A DNA stretch of 64,000 nucleotides, taken from contig NZ_JARACK010000004.1 of NCBI RefSeq assembly GCF_028767185.1, positions 248,001 to 312,000 of the forward strand, in the 5' to 3' direction. Position numbers and translations under genes: made by a program. Positions within the stretch are counted from its first letter, which is position 1. Every line of letters begins with the position of its first letter. This document shows, in pieces, positions 51,141 through 61,128 of the stretch. Source of the DNA: Mangrovimonas aestuarii (lineage in GTDB: Bacteria; Bacteroidota; Bacteroidia; Flavobacteriales; Flavobacteriaceae). Under the pieces are notes generated by a model, which saw only the letters and a list, made by a program, of their open reading frames with translations, was not told where the DNA came from and ran no database searches.

Positions 51141-52190
51141 TTATCCTTCTTCGTTGAAGAATACTTTATAATAGTGCATTTTCTTTTCTTCGTCGTAGCC
51201 GCGTTCCATGTATTCGCTTGAAGCATCAGGCGCATCAACATCCAGTTTAATTTGAATATGGGTGTCGAGTTTTATCTCTGTCTTTAGTTTTTGTTTTTGT
51301 TTTTTAACCACAGCTTCCGATACCTGGAAATTGTCGTGTAGAGGTATTTCCAGTTCTTCCTCGAACATTTTACGGTGGTTGTCAAAGAGTTCCTTGTGTT
51401 TTTCCTCTTCAAAAACCTCTTCCTTAAAGTGATCTAGATTTACCACTTCATTTTCCTTAAAATAATCGACAGTTTTTGCTAAAAACGTCGTGTGTTCTTG
51501 GGCGCCAAAATCTGTTTTTAGGACTTCAGTAGAGAAGTCCTTACAAAACTCCATGTAGTTTTGGGTGTGCAGGTTACTGTCGTTGGCGTACTTAATATTC
51601 AGGAAATGGTTTATCCAATATTGGGTGTCGTAAGTGTTGTTATCTACACTTAATACCACGCGACCATCCGCTTCACTAGTGTTAATAATCAAACAGCCTT
51701 TATCTACTTTCTTTGTGCTAATACCGTTTTGAACCACAACATCATAACTATTGTCGTCTAAAAAAGTCTGGAAGAAATTGATTTTACTTTCAATTTTGAA
51801 GATACCTACTGCATTGGTGAAAATTTCATTGTACTGAATGTCCTCAAACAAAACGACCAAAACATCTCCTGTTTTTATCTGTGCCGAATTCGATTGCTCG
51901 TATAAGTGAGTGACAATATGTTTTGAAGTTTCCACAAAGCCGCCGTCTTCTTGAAAAATACGTTCGCTGTAACGGTTTATCTCGTTCATGCTTATATCTG
52001 CATGATGATTAAAGCGATAGCTTTGAACCACACTGGTAAAAGGCCTTAAAAGAAAGGGTAGCATAAGGTCGTAACTTGCCTCGTCGAATTGTACTTCTTG
52101 CTCAGAAAAGGCATTTCTGGTGTCGTTGAATTTGTTTCCAACCTTATGGATGATAAATCTGGAAATGGTTGCTTTATGGCGTTTAATCAT
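51141..52190 (-). CDS. Nucleoid-associated protein (NdpA/YejK family)
   Basis: 349 aa, the family length. The 37-kDa nucleoid-associated protein family is seen from ATISRFIIHKVGNKFNDTRNAFSEQEVQFDE near the N-terminus, DVLVVLFEDIQYNEI (about 110-124), FKIESKINFFQTF, GCLIINTSEADGRVVLSVD and the C-terminal KMHYYKVFFNEEG. It is a DNA-associated protein whose exact role is unclear. Cytosolic, with no operon partner in tight linkage: the lipoprotein gene on the same strand starts upstream with a 40-bp gap. Confidence 0.85.
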   Translation of the reverse strand: MIKRHKATISRFIIHKVGNKFNDTRNAFSEQEVQFDEASYDLMLPFLLRPFTSVVQSYRFNHHADISMNEINRYSERIFQEDGGFVETSKHIVTHLYEQSNSAQIKTGDVLVVLFEDIQYNEIFTNAVGIFKIESKINFFQTFLDDNSYDVVVQNGISTKKVDKGCLIINTSEADGRVVLSVDNNTYDTQYWINHFLNIKYANDSNLHTQNYMEFCKDFSTEVLKTDFGAQEHTTFLAKTVDYFKENEVVNLDHFKEEVFEEEKHKELFDNHRKMFEEELEIPLHDNFQVSEAVVKKQKQKLKTEIKLDTHIQIKLDVDAPDASSEYMERGYDEEKKMHYYKVFFNEEG

Positions 52191-52230
52191 TGTAAATCGG
52201 ATTCAGATTTAAAGTTGCAATAGTACTATT

Positions 52231-54672
52231 TTAATTGATTTGGTACAACAATAATGAATTGCTTCCTCCCTTTGTTACAATTTCTAAATTTCTATCGTTA
52301 TCAATATTATCCAATTCTATTGCGGCATTACCGTAAATTGGGAAATTAGGAATAGTCTGAGCCTTACTATCGAATAAATAAACCTTATGTGCTTGTTTAT
52401 CTGTAACACTAACATATATCTTGTCATAAATGTAGAAGATTTCAGGAGCTGTGTAGACACCAAAGTCCATGTCGAGTGTTTTCCCTTTTATCATTAGTTT
52501 ATTGTCGTATTGTGCTGTAAGACTTTTAGAAGTTGTCATTAACCCATGACGCTCTGAAAAGCCTAGGTTTTGTGAGGCTGTGTTTCCTTTTGTGTCTATG
52601 GTTACCAGTTTTCCGTTGTTTGTAGTTGTAGTAAAACGGTTTTTGTAATAGTAAATAGCTTGATCTGAATAGCTATAGTTGTTTTTTGGCTTTATTCGAA
52701 CTTCACCTCGACGGTTTAAAATTTGAAGGCTTTTATTGGTTTTAACAACGATGTAATCCTTAGAGCCTATTCTGAAGTGTTGTGGCTGGTGGTTAATAGG
52801 ATCTGAAGTGCCCTTAAACTTAAACCCATCAACGCGTTTGCCAACTCCATCTAACATAATAAGTTCTTTACTTTGAGTAATCACCAGGCGGTAACTTCTG
52901 TTGTTATCATAATCGAAAACCGAAAGTGGTTGAGTGATTTTATCATTGAATTTAATAGGGAAAGGCGAAACATCTTTTCCGTTTCGATCTATTACATAAA
53001 CATGGTTTGGGGTAGCAAATGCCAATTGCAATTTACCGTTCTTGTACATGTCTATTTGTTCTACATTACCTAAAATAGCACCATTCAATTGTTTTTTCCA
53101 AAGGATGTTACCATTGTTACTAATCAAATAAAGGTTGTTTTTTACGTCCTGAACAACTATCTCCTTTTGTCCGGTAACATGGTTTTTTACGAATTTCGGA
53201 TTATTTAGAATGTCGCTATCCAGTTCAATATTTAGTTCTTCTGTAATGCTGTTTTCAGCTGCTTTTATTTTGCTTTTCTTGATGATACCGTTTACATGAG
53301 CAAATTCCTGATCGTAAGTAAATTGCAGAGCAGACAAGCTTTGTTTGCCAAATTCGGATTGAATTGGTTCATTGGTGTTTTTGTTAACAATAGATTTTAA
53401 GCTTTCGGGAGACAAAATCTGCATTAACGAAACCGCACTGCTTAACTGTGGCTGTATGTCTGTATAGTAACTTTTATTAGCCAAAGTGGTTTGGTTTTGG
53501 TAAGAAGCAATAACGTTTTGCAAGGTTTCCATGGAATTGGAAAAAACAAAAAAGTCATCAATAATACAGTAGAACTCTTGATTGCTGGATGTGATAATTG
53601 GCGAAAAAGTGTCCGAAAACAATGTAGGTTTTGTGAATTTTAAAATATTCACTTCGCGATAGTTATCGGCAACTTCTTGTTGATCCAGTAGCGCATCTTT
53701 TGAGGTGTATGGGTCTAATGAGTGTAAAACAATTGCTTGGTTGTCCCCTTCATAAATTACTCCAACTTCGTTAATGTTGTCGAAAAGTGTAGTGTTTAAA
53801 GCAACTGTGTTTTTTTTGTTGAATTGCTGAAGTTGACTGTAAAACACTTTAAAGTTGTTGAAGGTAAAACTCAAAAAACCATCACTGTTTGATGGCGTAA
53901 TTTCCTGTAGCTTGTTTTCTTGAGGGGTTGTGTTTTTAAAGATGTTGATCAAACTTTGTGTTGAATCTGATGACTTACAAATACCGTTTAATAAAATTTG
54001 GTCTTGTGCCAATTCAACATGAAGAGAGAATTCATTAGTGAAATCTTTATTCTTTATAGCTGGTTCTATAAATAAGTTGTTTATAAAAGGTTGCTTTTTG
54101 TTGTTTATAAATAGATTTATGCCGTCTTCTGTTTCTGCTGGTTTAATGTAATTTGTTAGGGGGTTTTTTGTTTTAGGTGCAGATTGTGAGATTTGCTCAA
54201 TATAATTTTGGTTTGTAGAGACTACTAAAATGCTATCTCGATGTGAAGAATAAAATATATTGTTGTTTAACTTTATTTTTTTGTAGCTCACTTTTCCGGA
54301 GTTGACGGTTTCTGTAGAAAAGTTCTTTAAGGAGCTATTTTTTGTGAAATCTGAAGAATAAGGAGAAATGAAAGTTAATTGTAAGCTGTCTTTATTGTCT
54401 TTGCTTAAGGCGAGATAAACTTCTCCCTCTGCGCTAACCTCAGGAAGTAACTCGAGTTTTTTTTGAAAGTACTTGTAAAAAGGCTCTTTCGAAAGCGACT
54501 TTAAAAAGGAGTTGTTCGTCAAATTACTTTTAAGCTGAGAAACCTGTGATGCATTTATAATTAATGTTGCATCAACAGGGAGGAGTTGTTCTGGTTTTAA
54601 TTTGGCGCTTTTTTGATTGCTACAGCTAAAAAAGGTTGATAGTAAAATCAGGGGCAAAAGGTATGCTCTCAT
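52231..54672 (-). CDS. Large lipoprotein with C-terminal propeller-like repeats
   Basis: 813 aa. The signal ends in lipobox FFSC (C16). The N-terminal half (about 25-470) has the look of a DUF3352-like exported protein: LLPVDATLIINASQ, EDGINLFINNK, GFLSFTFNNFKVFY, FYCIIDDFFVFSNSMETLQNVI. From about 480 the repeats change to a beta-propeller pattern: KEIVVQDVKNNLYLISNNGNIL, PNHVYVIDRNGKDVSPFPIKF, KELIMLDGVGKRVDGF, KSLQILNRRGEVRIKPKN, GKLVTIDTKGNTASQN. The last blade ends NLEIVTKGGSNSLLLYQIN. No enzyme motif is seen. It is directly downstream of rnhB (41 bp), a pairing I recall from other flavobacteria. Confidence 0.7.
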   Translation of the reverse strand: MRAYLLPLILLSTFFSCSNQKSAKLKPEQLLPVDATLIINASQVSQLKSNLTNNSFLKSLSKEPFYKYFQKKLELLPEVSAEGEVYLALSKDNKDSLQLTFISPYSSDFTKNSSLKNFSTETVNSGKVSYKKIKLNNNIFYSSHRDSILVVSTNQNYIEQISQSAPKTKNPLTNYIKPAETEDGINLFINNKKQPFINNLFIEPAIKNKDFTNEFSLHVELAQDQILLNGICKSSDSTQSLINIFKNTTPQENKLQEITPSNSDGFLSFTFNNFKVFYSQLQQFNKKNTVALNTTLFDNINEVGVIYEGDNQAIVLHSLDPYTSKDALLDQQEVADNYREVNILKFTKPTLFSDTFSPIITSSNQEFYCIIDDFFVFSNSMETLQNVIASYQNQTTLANKSYYTDIQPQLSSAVSLMQILSPESLKSIVNKNTNEPIQSEFGKQSLSALQFTYDQEFAHVNGIIKKSKIKAAENSITEELNIELDSDILNNPKFVKNHVTGQKEIVVQDVKNNLYLISNNGNILWKKQLNGAILGNVEQIDMYKNGKLQLAFATPNHVYVIDRNGKDVSPFPIKFNDKITQPLSVFDYDNNRSYRLVITQSKELIMLDGVGKRVDGFKFKGTSDPINHQPQHFRIGSKDYIVVKTNKSLQILNRRGEVRIKPKNNYSYSDQAIYYYKNRFTTTTNNGKLVTIDTKGNTASQNLGFSERHGLMTTSKSLTAQYDNKLMIKGKTLDMDFGVYTAPEIFYIYDKIYVSVTDKQAHKVYLFDSKAQTIPNFPIYGNAAIELDNIDNDRNLEIVTKGGSNSLLLYQIN

Positions 54673-54713
54673 TATTTAAAAGGTATTGACAAGGTTAAGC
54701 AAATATAATGAAG

Positions 54714-55313
54714 TTATAATTCTAGTTGTAATTGATCGGGAAGTAACCTAAACGATTTTCTATGGTATTTAGTAATACCGTATTTTATTATGGCGTCGCG
54801 ATGTTCTGTTGTAGGGTAGCCTTTGTTTTTTTTCCAATTGTACATGGGGTATTCTTCATGTATCTGCTCCATATAAAAATCGCGATACGTTTTAGCTAAA
54901 ATAGAAGCGGCCGCAATACTTAAATATTTGCCATCTCCCTTAATTATCGTTTCGTGAGGTATGTCTTTAAAAGGTTTAAAACGATTTCCATCAACAATAA
55001 TATATTCTGGTGTTACCTTTAAGTTATCAATAGCGTTGTGCATTGCTTTGATAGAAGCATTAAGAATATTAATTTCATCAATAACATTTGGGAAAATATG
55101 TTCCACTTTAAAACAGAGGGCCTGTTCTTCTATTATAGCCCTAAAGGTTAGTCGTCTTTTTTCGCTAAGTTGTTTAGAGTCATTAATATAGTTGTTGTTA
55201 AAGTCATTTGGAAGAATAACCGCCGCCGCAGTTACAGGACCAGCCAAGCATCCACGACCGGCTTCATCCGTACCGCATTCAAAATTAAAGTTGGAGTGCT
55301 TTAGTTGTAACAT
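54714..55313 (-). CDS. rnhB: Ribonuclease HII
   Basis: 199 aa from the ATG at 55313 ([20 protein letters not shown]). An upstream TTG at 55331 overlaps the -7 promoter box and is rejected. It cleaves RNA in RNA-DNA hybrids and removes single ribonucleotides from DNA. Motifs: [14 protein letters not shown] with D16 and E17, then [18 protein letters not shown] and [21 protein letters not shown], carrying the remaining acidic metal ligands. The C-terminal [14 protein letters not shown] block is also typical. Confidence 0.95.
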   Translation of the reverse strand: MLQLKHSNFNFECGTDEAGRGCLAGPVTAAAVILPNDFNNNYINDSKQLSEKRRLTFRAIIEEQALCFKVEHIFPNVIDEINILNASIKAMHNAIDNLKVTPEYIIVDGNRFKPFKDIPHETIIKGDGKYLSIAAASILAKTYRDFYMEQIHEEYPMYNWKKNKGYPTTEHRDAIIKYGITKYHRKSFRLLPDQLQLEL

Positions 55314-55328
55314 ACCATTTTTATTGGT

Positions 55329-55336
55329 CAAAGGTA
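55329..55336 (-). promoter_or_regulatory. Candidate -7 box of rnhB
   Basis: TACCTTTG on the minus strand, 15 bp before the ATG at 55313, which predicts a short leader. Confidence 0.5.
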
Positions 55337-55508
55337 TAATTTATTACATAAAAAGAATGTTGTTAATTATATACTTGACCAGTGATTTAAGAATGACTGA
55401 GGTAAGTGTTAAAACGCTAATGTTGTTAACATTTTTTTAAAGCAAAACTTTGCGTATTTAAGATATTATTATGATGTTTGCGCCTGACTAACTCAAATAA
55501 TTGTTTTT

Positions 55509-58500
55509 ATGAAATTAAAATTAAAGTGGATTTCAACGCTTTTAATGGCGTTGGTAATCCAGTTCTCGTATGCACAAGAGAAGCAAATTTCTGGGACAGT
55601 GACGTCTGAAGTAGACGGTTTACCGTTACCGGGAGTTAACGTAATTGTGGAGGGCACTAACAGAGGTGTTCAAACCGATTTTGATGGTAATTATGCCATT
55701 ATGGCCAGTACTGGTGAGGTATTGGTTTTTTCTTTTATTGGTATGCAGGAAGCCAAAGTTACTGTTGGTGAAAGTGCAACCATTAATTTAGCTTTAAAGG
55801 AAGATGTTGCTGCTTTAGACGAAGTGGTTGTAGTAGGATATGGTACTGCTACTAAACAATCGTTTACTGGTACTGCAGCGGCAGTGGAAACTGAGAACAT
55901 TGAAGCTAAGTCTTTCTCAAACGTTACCAAGGCTCTAGCAGGAGAGGTTGCAGGTGTATCTGTAATCAATACTTCTGGACAGCCAGGTACATCTGCAGTT
56001 GTTCGTATTCGTGGTTTTGGATCTGTTAATGGTAACAGAGCCCCACTATACGTAGTAGATGGTGTTCCTTTCCAAGGGAGTATTAACTCTATTAACCCAT
56101 CAGACATCGAGAGCACTACCATTTTAAAAGATGCTACAGCAACCGCAATTTATGGTGCGCGTGGAGCGAATGGAGTTGTAATGATTACAACCAAAAGAGG
56201 TAAGTCAGGTCAGTCTAATATAGAGGTTGATTTTAAAACGGGTTACAACTTTAGTTTGTTGCCACGTCAAGACGTAATTAAGTCGCCAGAGCAATATATT
56301 GAGTTGAGCTGGGAAGGTCTGTACAACAAAGCAGTTGCTCAAGGTCAAGCAGATCCTGTAGGGTTTGCTAACTCTCAATTATTTGGAGGTGAAGGTATCA
56401 ATGCTGCTTATAATATGTGGAACGTTGCTAATGGTGGTGAGCTAATCGATCCAGCAACAGGAGAAGTTAGACCAGGCGTTACCAGAAAGTACAATCCTGA
56501 AAACTGGGAAGACTATGGTTTTCAAACCTCTCTAAGACAGGAAGGTAATATTAGATTTTATGGTGGTAACGACAAAACAAGATACTTTAGTTCATTTGGT
56601 TTCTTGGAAGATGTAGGTTATGTTATTAACTCTGACTATACCAGATATTCAACTCGTTTAAATGTAACGCATAAGCCAAAGGATTGGTTAACTGCTAATG
56701 CTAACTTAGGTTACACTATTTCTGAAGTAAATAACAATGGACAAACAGCAGACTCAGGAAGTGTTTTCTGGTTTGTTGATAACATCCCATCAATTTATCC
56801 TTTGTATTTAAGAGATGCAGATGGTAACATTGTTGCAGATCCAATTTTTGGTGGAAACCAATTTGATTATGGTATTGGTAGAGGGTTTGGTGCTTTAACA
56901 AACTCAATTGCAGACGCTACTTACAATAAGTCTCGTTCTAACCGCAACGAATTAAATGGTAACTTCTCTTTCGATATTGATATTACCAATGACTTGAGAT
57001 TTGAATCTAGATTTGGTTTACAGTATTCTAACAACAGAGGTATTGACCAAAGAAACCCATTTTACGGTTCAGCTGCAGATCAAAATCCTCCAGGAGCACT
57101 GTTTAGAACAGATAGTGAGGTTTTTTCAACTAACTTCTTACAATTACTTCGTTATAAAAAGGAATTTGGCGCACATAGTTTAGAAGCTTTAGCTGCTCAT
57201 GAATCTACTGAATTAATTTTCAGAACTTTTTCTGCAGGAATGAGTGGTGTTGTAGATCCAAATATTCCTGAATTTGATAACTATACTGTAAACTCTGGTG
57301 TTCCAGGTTCATCTAAAACAGATTGGGCATTAGAGAGTTATTTTGGGCAAGTAAATTACGACTACGACAACAAATACTATTTATCTGGATCTGTTAGACG
57401 TGATGGATCTTCAAGATTCATTAACAGTAAGTGGGGTACTTTTGGCTCTATAGGAGCGTCTTGGATTATTACTAACGAGAACTTTATGAGTTCTGACTTA
57501 TTCACTTTCTTAAAACTTAAAGCATCTTATGGTTTAGTTGGAGATCAAGGTGGAGTTGGAGAATACAATGGATTTAATGGTTTCAATGTTACCAACCTTA
57601 ATGATCAGATTTCATTACCTGTAGGTCAAAATGGTACTCCTGATTTAACTTGGGAAACCTCTAAAATGTTCCAAACAGGAGTTGAGTTCTCTTTAGGTAA
57701 ATATGTAGATGGTACTATTGATTACTTCATTAAAAATACTGATGATCTTATCTTCCAAAGAAGAATTGGTCCATCTGCAGGTTTAGCTATCATTACAGTT
57801 AACGATGGTCAATTACGTAACAGTGGATTAGAGTTTGATTTTACAGGTCACATCATAAACTCAGGAGATTTCAATTTAGATCTTACTGTAAATGGAGCTG
57901 TTTTTGATAACGAAATTACTAAAATGCCATTTGATCCTTCAACAGGCGCTCCAAAGGTAATTGACAACTCAAACTCGCCTTTTGGTTGGTCTGAAGGTCA
58001 TTCTATCTATGACTACTATATGCCGGAGTGGGCTGGTGTAGATGCTGCAGATGGTGCGCCAATGTGGTATTCGTACTATGATGATGCCAACGGTAACGGT
58101 ACTTTAGACTCTAATGAGCTTATTCAGGATATGGAGCTTTACCTTGCTGATAATCCTAATGCCAATGTAGAGAAGACAGTTACTAAACTGTATCAAAATG
58201 CTACTAATAAGTATGTAGGAAAGTCATCTATCCCTTCTGTAAGAGGTGCATTTAGATTGACTGCTAGATACAAGAAATTTGATTTCAGTACACAGTTCTT
58301 ATATAGCCTTGGAGGTTATTCTTACGATGGGCAGTACTCTGGCCTAATGAGAAATGGACAAGTAGGTGGTAACAACTGGCATAAGGATATCCTTAACAGA
58401 TGGCAACAGCCTGGAGATATTACAGATGTACCAAGATTATCTGATGAATTCTCTAGTTCTTACGCTACAGAAAATAATGCTAGTTCTCTATCTACTAGAT

Positions 58501-58739
58501 TCTTAACCCGTGGAGACTACTTAAGCTTGAATAACATTAGATTAGGGTATACCTTAGAAGGAAGTCTTATGCCTAAATCAGGAATCGATAATGTTAATAT
58601 ATTCTTAACTGGAGATAATTTATTATTTTTAAGTGCTAGAGACGGATTTAATCCTTCTACTTCTGAGTCTGGAAATACTAGTACTTATACTTACTCACCT
58701 TTAAGTACTGTGACTTTAGGGGCTAGAGTTAAATTTTAA
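55509..58739 (+). CDS. SusC/RagA-type TonB-dependent outer membrane transporter
   Basis: 1076 aa. Signal peptide (about 1-22, ending FSYAQ), then a CarboxypepD_reg-like domain (QISGTVTSEVDGLPLPGVNV ... TDFDGNYAI), TonB-box-like DEVVVVGYGT at about 104-113, a plug domain (SGQPGTSAVVRIRGFGSVNG ... PLYVVDGVPFQ; DIESTTILKDATATAIYGARGANGVVMITTK, split over two blocks) and a large beta-barrel ending with aromatic residue F. It brings large substrates across the outer membrane with energy from TonB. The SusD partner follows after 10 bp. Substrate class cannot be read from the sequence. Confidence 0.95.
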   Translation: MKLKLKWISTLLMALVIQFSYAQEKQISGTVTSEVDGLPLPGVNVIVEGTNRGVQTDFDGNYAIMASTGEVLVFSFIGMQEAKVTVGESATINLALKEDVAALDEVVVVGYGTATKQSFTGTAAAVETENIEAKSFSNVTKALAGEVAGVSVINTSGQPGTSAVVRIRGFGSVNGNRAPLYVVDGVPFQGSINSINPSDIESTTILKDATATAIYGARGANGVVMITTKRGKSGQSNIEVDFKTGYNFSLLPRQDVIKSPEQYIELSWEGLYNKAVAQGQADPVGFANSQLFGGEGINAAYNMWNVANGGELIDPATGEVRPGVTRKYNPENWEDYGFQTSLRQEGNIRFYGGNDKTRYFSSFGFLEDVGYVINSDYTRYSTRLNVTHKPKDWLTANANLGYTISEVNNNGQTADSGSVFWFVDNIPSIYPLYLRDADGNIVADPIFGGNQFDYGIGRGFGALTNSIADATYNKSRSNRNELNGNFSFDIDITNDLRFESRFGLQYSNNRGIDQRNPFYGSAADQNPPGALFRTDSEVFSTNFLQLLRYKKEFGAHSLEALAAHESTELIFRTFSAGMSGVVDPNIPEFDNYTVNSGVPGSSKTDWALESYFGQVNYDYDNKYYLSGSVRRDGSSRFINSKWGTFGSIGASWIITNENFMSSDLFTFLKLKASYGLVGDQGGVGEYNGFNGFNVTNLNDQISLPVGQNGTPDLTWETSKMFQTGVEFSLGKYVDGTIDYFIKNTDDLIFQRRIGPSAGLAIITVNDGQLRNSGLEFDFTGHIINSGDFNLDLTVNGAVFDNEITKMPFDPSTGAPKVIDNSNSPFGWSEGHSIYDYYMPEWAGVDAADGAPMWYSYYDDANGNGTLDSNELIQDMELYLADNPNANVEKTVTKLYQNATNKYVGKSSIPSVRGAFRLTARYKKFDFSTQFLYSLGGYSYDGQYSGLMRNGQVGGNNWHKDILNRWQQPGDITDVPRLSDEFSSSYATENNASSLSTRFLTRGDYLSLNNIRLGYTLEGSLMPKSGIDNVNIFLTGDNLLFLSARDGFNPSTSESGNTSTYTYSPLSTVTLGARVKF

Positions 58740-58749
58740 AACTAATTAG

Positions 58750-60231
58750 ATGATTATGAAAAAACGACTATCAAGTATATTAATCGCTACAGCTCTACTA
58801 TCGGTAGGGTGTAGTGATGACTTTCTGGAAAAAGAACCATCATCGTTCCTTTCTGCAGAACAAGTAAGTGACGCTGCTGAAAATAACCCAGCTGTTGCAG
58901 AAGGGTTTATTAGAGGGGTTTATACCTACATGTTTACTGTTGGTACTGGTGGAACTACCCAACATGATGATTTCGGGCAAAAAGGATATGATATCTATAT
59001 GGATATGTTGTCTTCCGATATGGCATTGTCTGCTAGTATTTATGGATGGTACAGAGGAGTAACCGATTACCAAGCTACTCTAGATTTTACCGATATTGAT
59101 AATTATAAAGCATGGAGACATTATTATAGAATAATTAGATCTTGTAATTTGATTATTGACTCATTTGGAGGTAACGAGGCAACTTTTGATTCTGATACTG
59201 CAAAATGGACTTATGCACAAGCTAAAGCAATGCGTGCGCATTCGTACTTTTACCTAACTCAGCTGTACACGGATTCTTATAATCCTTCAGCTGCTGTGTT
59301 GCCTATTTACATCACTGCAGAAGATAATGTAAATGTGCCTAAGAGCACGACACAAGAAGTGTTTGATCTTATTGTTGCCGATCTTAATGAAGCAATTGAT
59401 TATTTAGGTGATTTTGATAGATCTAATAAGTATGAGGTAAACAAATATGTAGCTGAAGGAATATTGGCTTATGTTCATGCTTATATGGGGAACAATACTG
59501 CAGTATTGAACCTTACAGCTGATGTAATCAATAACGGTGGATTCACTTTAGCTACACAACAAGATGCTTTAGGAGGTTTTAATGATGTTAATACTCCAGG
59601 ATGGATGTGGGGTGTTGATTTAACTCTAGAAAATGGATTAGATTTAGTTTCTTGGTGGGGACAAATGGACTTGTTTTCTTATAGCTATGCTGCTGCTGGG
59701 GATACTAAAGTAATTGATTTAGATCTTTATAACGCCATCCCTGCTGACGATGTAAGAAAGCAACAGTTCTACCCAGATGAAACATCTAGCTTTTACTTAA
59801 TGCCTTACAACAAATTTTACGATCCAAATCGTGAAGTGTTCAGCCAAAGAAACATTACTACAGATTACATTTACATGCGTGTAGCAGAAATGTATTTGCT
59901 GTATGCTGAAGCTGCTGCTAAGTCTGGTAATGAAGATGCTGCAAGAAATGCTTTAACAGCGCTTTTACAGCAAAGAATTCCAGATGCTTCTTATGTTAAC
60001 GGATTAAGTGGTCAAGCATTGGTTGATGAGGTTGATCTTCAAACTAGAATTGAGCTTTGGGGTGAAGGTAAATCTTACTTAGCTCTTAAGAGAAACCAAA
60101 GAACTGTTGTTCGTGGAGCGAACCACTTATCTCTTGTTGGCGAGCCAATATCTTACGACGATGATAGATTGACCTTTGAAATTCCACAAGCTGAAATTAG
60201 AGATAACCCGTTCATTAGTGATCAAAATTAA
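58750..60231 (+). CDS. SusD/RagB-type substrate-binding lipoprotein
   Basis: 493 aa. Lipobox SVGC near residue 21 (MKKRLSSILIATALLSVGC). The ATG at 58756 is as good a start as 58750. SusD features: FLEKEPSSFLSAEQVSDA, then TPR-like helices (AKAMRAHSYFYLTQLYTD; AVLPIYITAEDN; STTQEVFDLIVADLNEAIDYL) and the C-terminal YMRVAEMYLLYAEAAAKSGN ... ELWGEGKSYLALKRNQRTV. It sits on SusC as a lid and binds the substrate outside the cell. The next gene follows after 24 bp. Confidence 0.95.
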   Translation: MIMKKRLSSILIATALLSVGCSDDFLEKEPSSFLSAEQVSDAAENNPAVAEGFIRGVYTYMFTVGTGGTTQHDDFGQKGYDIYMDMLSSDMALSASIYGWYRGVTDYQATLDFTDIDNYKAWRHYYRIIRSCNLIIDSFGGNEATFDSDTAKWTYAQAKAMRAHSYFYLTQLYTDSYNPSAAVLPIYITAEDNVNVPKSTTQEVFDLIVADLNEAIDYLGDFDRSNKYEVNKYVAEGILAYVHAYMGNNTAVLNLTADVINNGGFTLATQQDALGGFNDVNTPGWMWGVDLTLENGLDLVSWWGQMDLFSYSYAAAGDTKVIDLDLYNAIPADDVRKQQFYPDETSSFYLMPYNKFYDPNREVFSQRNITTDYIYMRVAEMYLLYAEAAAKSGNEDAARNALTALLQQRIPDASYVNGLSGQALVDEVDLQTRIELWGEGKSYLALKRNQRTVVRGANHLSLVGEPISYDDDRLTFEIPQAEIRDNPFISDQN

Positions 60232-60255
60232 TTAACGTTATAAATAGTTAAAACT

Positions 60256-61008
60256 ATGAAATTAAATAAATTAAAAACATTCTTTTTAGCTGTATTAGCG
60301 GTAACCTGCTTAGTAAGCTGTGGGGATGATGATATAACAACAACGGCTAGTTTTGTTTCTTTTGAAAGACCTAGCTACGATGTAGATTTACTTGATGGTG
60401 AATCAATGACCATGGATGTAAATGTATACATCAATGACAAGAGTAGTTCTGATAGAACTTTTAACGTAGTGGTTAAACCAGAATCTTCTGTAGATGAAGG
60501 GTTATACAGCTTTGATGGTACTGTTACCATTCCAGCTAATTCTACTATGGGAACATTTTCTTTAACAGTTGATACTGCAGACGTAGAGGAGACATCAGAT
60601 TCTCAAACCCTTATTTTAGGTTTTGGAAACGATGATGATGTTTACACTAGTGACACAACTACAGTTAACATTGGAATCACTGTCTCTTGTGAATTTACGC
60701 AAGTATACTTAGACTTGGTTTTCGATGACTACGGTAGTGAAACTTCATGGGAAATTTACACTGAGGCTAACACCGAAACACCATTGTTAAGTGGAGGTGG
60801 TTATGCTGATGGCGATGTTTCAGATTCTATTGAGCTTTGTCTAGAAGATGGTAACTACTTCTTAGTAATCTATGATGCTTACGGAGATGGTATGTGTTGT
60901 AACTATGGTCAAGGATCTTATACCCTAAGACTAGCTGATGATACAGTTTTAGTTCAAGGTGGAGAATTTGGTCAAAATGATGTTCAGGCATTCACTATTG
61001 GCGGGTAA
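60256..61008 (+). CDS. SusCD-associated lipoprotein with a Cys-rich C-terminal beta domain
   Basis: 250 aa, lipobox LVSC (C22). The N-terminal half (about 30-140) is an Ig-like/Calx-beta-type sandwich (SFVSFERPSYDVDLLDGESMTM ... TLILGFGNDDDVYTS). The C-terminal half (about 145-250) carries QVYLDLVFDDYGSETSWEIY, then ELCLEDGNYFLVIYDAYGDGM, CCNYGQGSYTLRLADD and VQGGEFGQND, a domain that I recall at the C-terminus of Bacteroidota metalloproteases and other exported proteins. Such a lipoprotein at the third place of a SusCD operon often acts as a surface glycan- or peptide-binding protein. Binding is inferred. Confidence 0.75.
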   Translation: MKLNKLKTFFLAVLAVTCLVSCGDDDITTTASFVSFERPSYDVDLLDGESMTMDVNVYINDKSSSDRTFNVVVKPESSVDEGLYSFDGTVTIPANSTMGTFSLTVDTADVEETSDSQTLILGFGNDDDVYTSDTTTVNIGITVSCEFTQVYLDLVFDDYGSETSWEIYTEANTETPLLSGGGYADGDVSDSIELCLEDGNYFLVIYDAYGDGMCCNYGQGSYTLRLADDTVLVQGGEFGQNDVQAFTIGG

Positions 61009-61029
61009 TTAACCTAACCAATCATAATT

Positions 61030-61077
61030 AACAAGCCGCTGTTATATGTTAAAAATATAACAGTGGCTTTTTTGTTT
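61030..61077 (+). terminator. Terminator of the SusC-SusD-lipoprotein operon
   Basis: AAGCC-G-CTGTTATAT/ATATAACAG-T-GGCTT stem (about 61033-61069) with an 8-nt loop, followed by T's. It separates the susCD operon from the subtilase gene, which then needs its own promoter. Confidence 0.75.
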
Positions 61078-61128
61078 ATTAATATCTCAAGTTTATTGTT
61101 TACTTTTGGAAATCTTAAAAAAAAACCT

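Noticed and set aside
55691-56122. 143-codon open frame on the minus strand within the SusC gene
   Set aside because: It lies fully antisense to a strongly conserved SusC region, has a Ser/Thr/Pro-rich composition typical of reversed coding DNA, and no start context or known motif.
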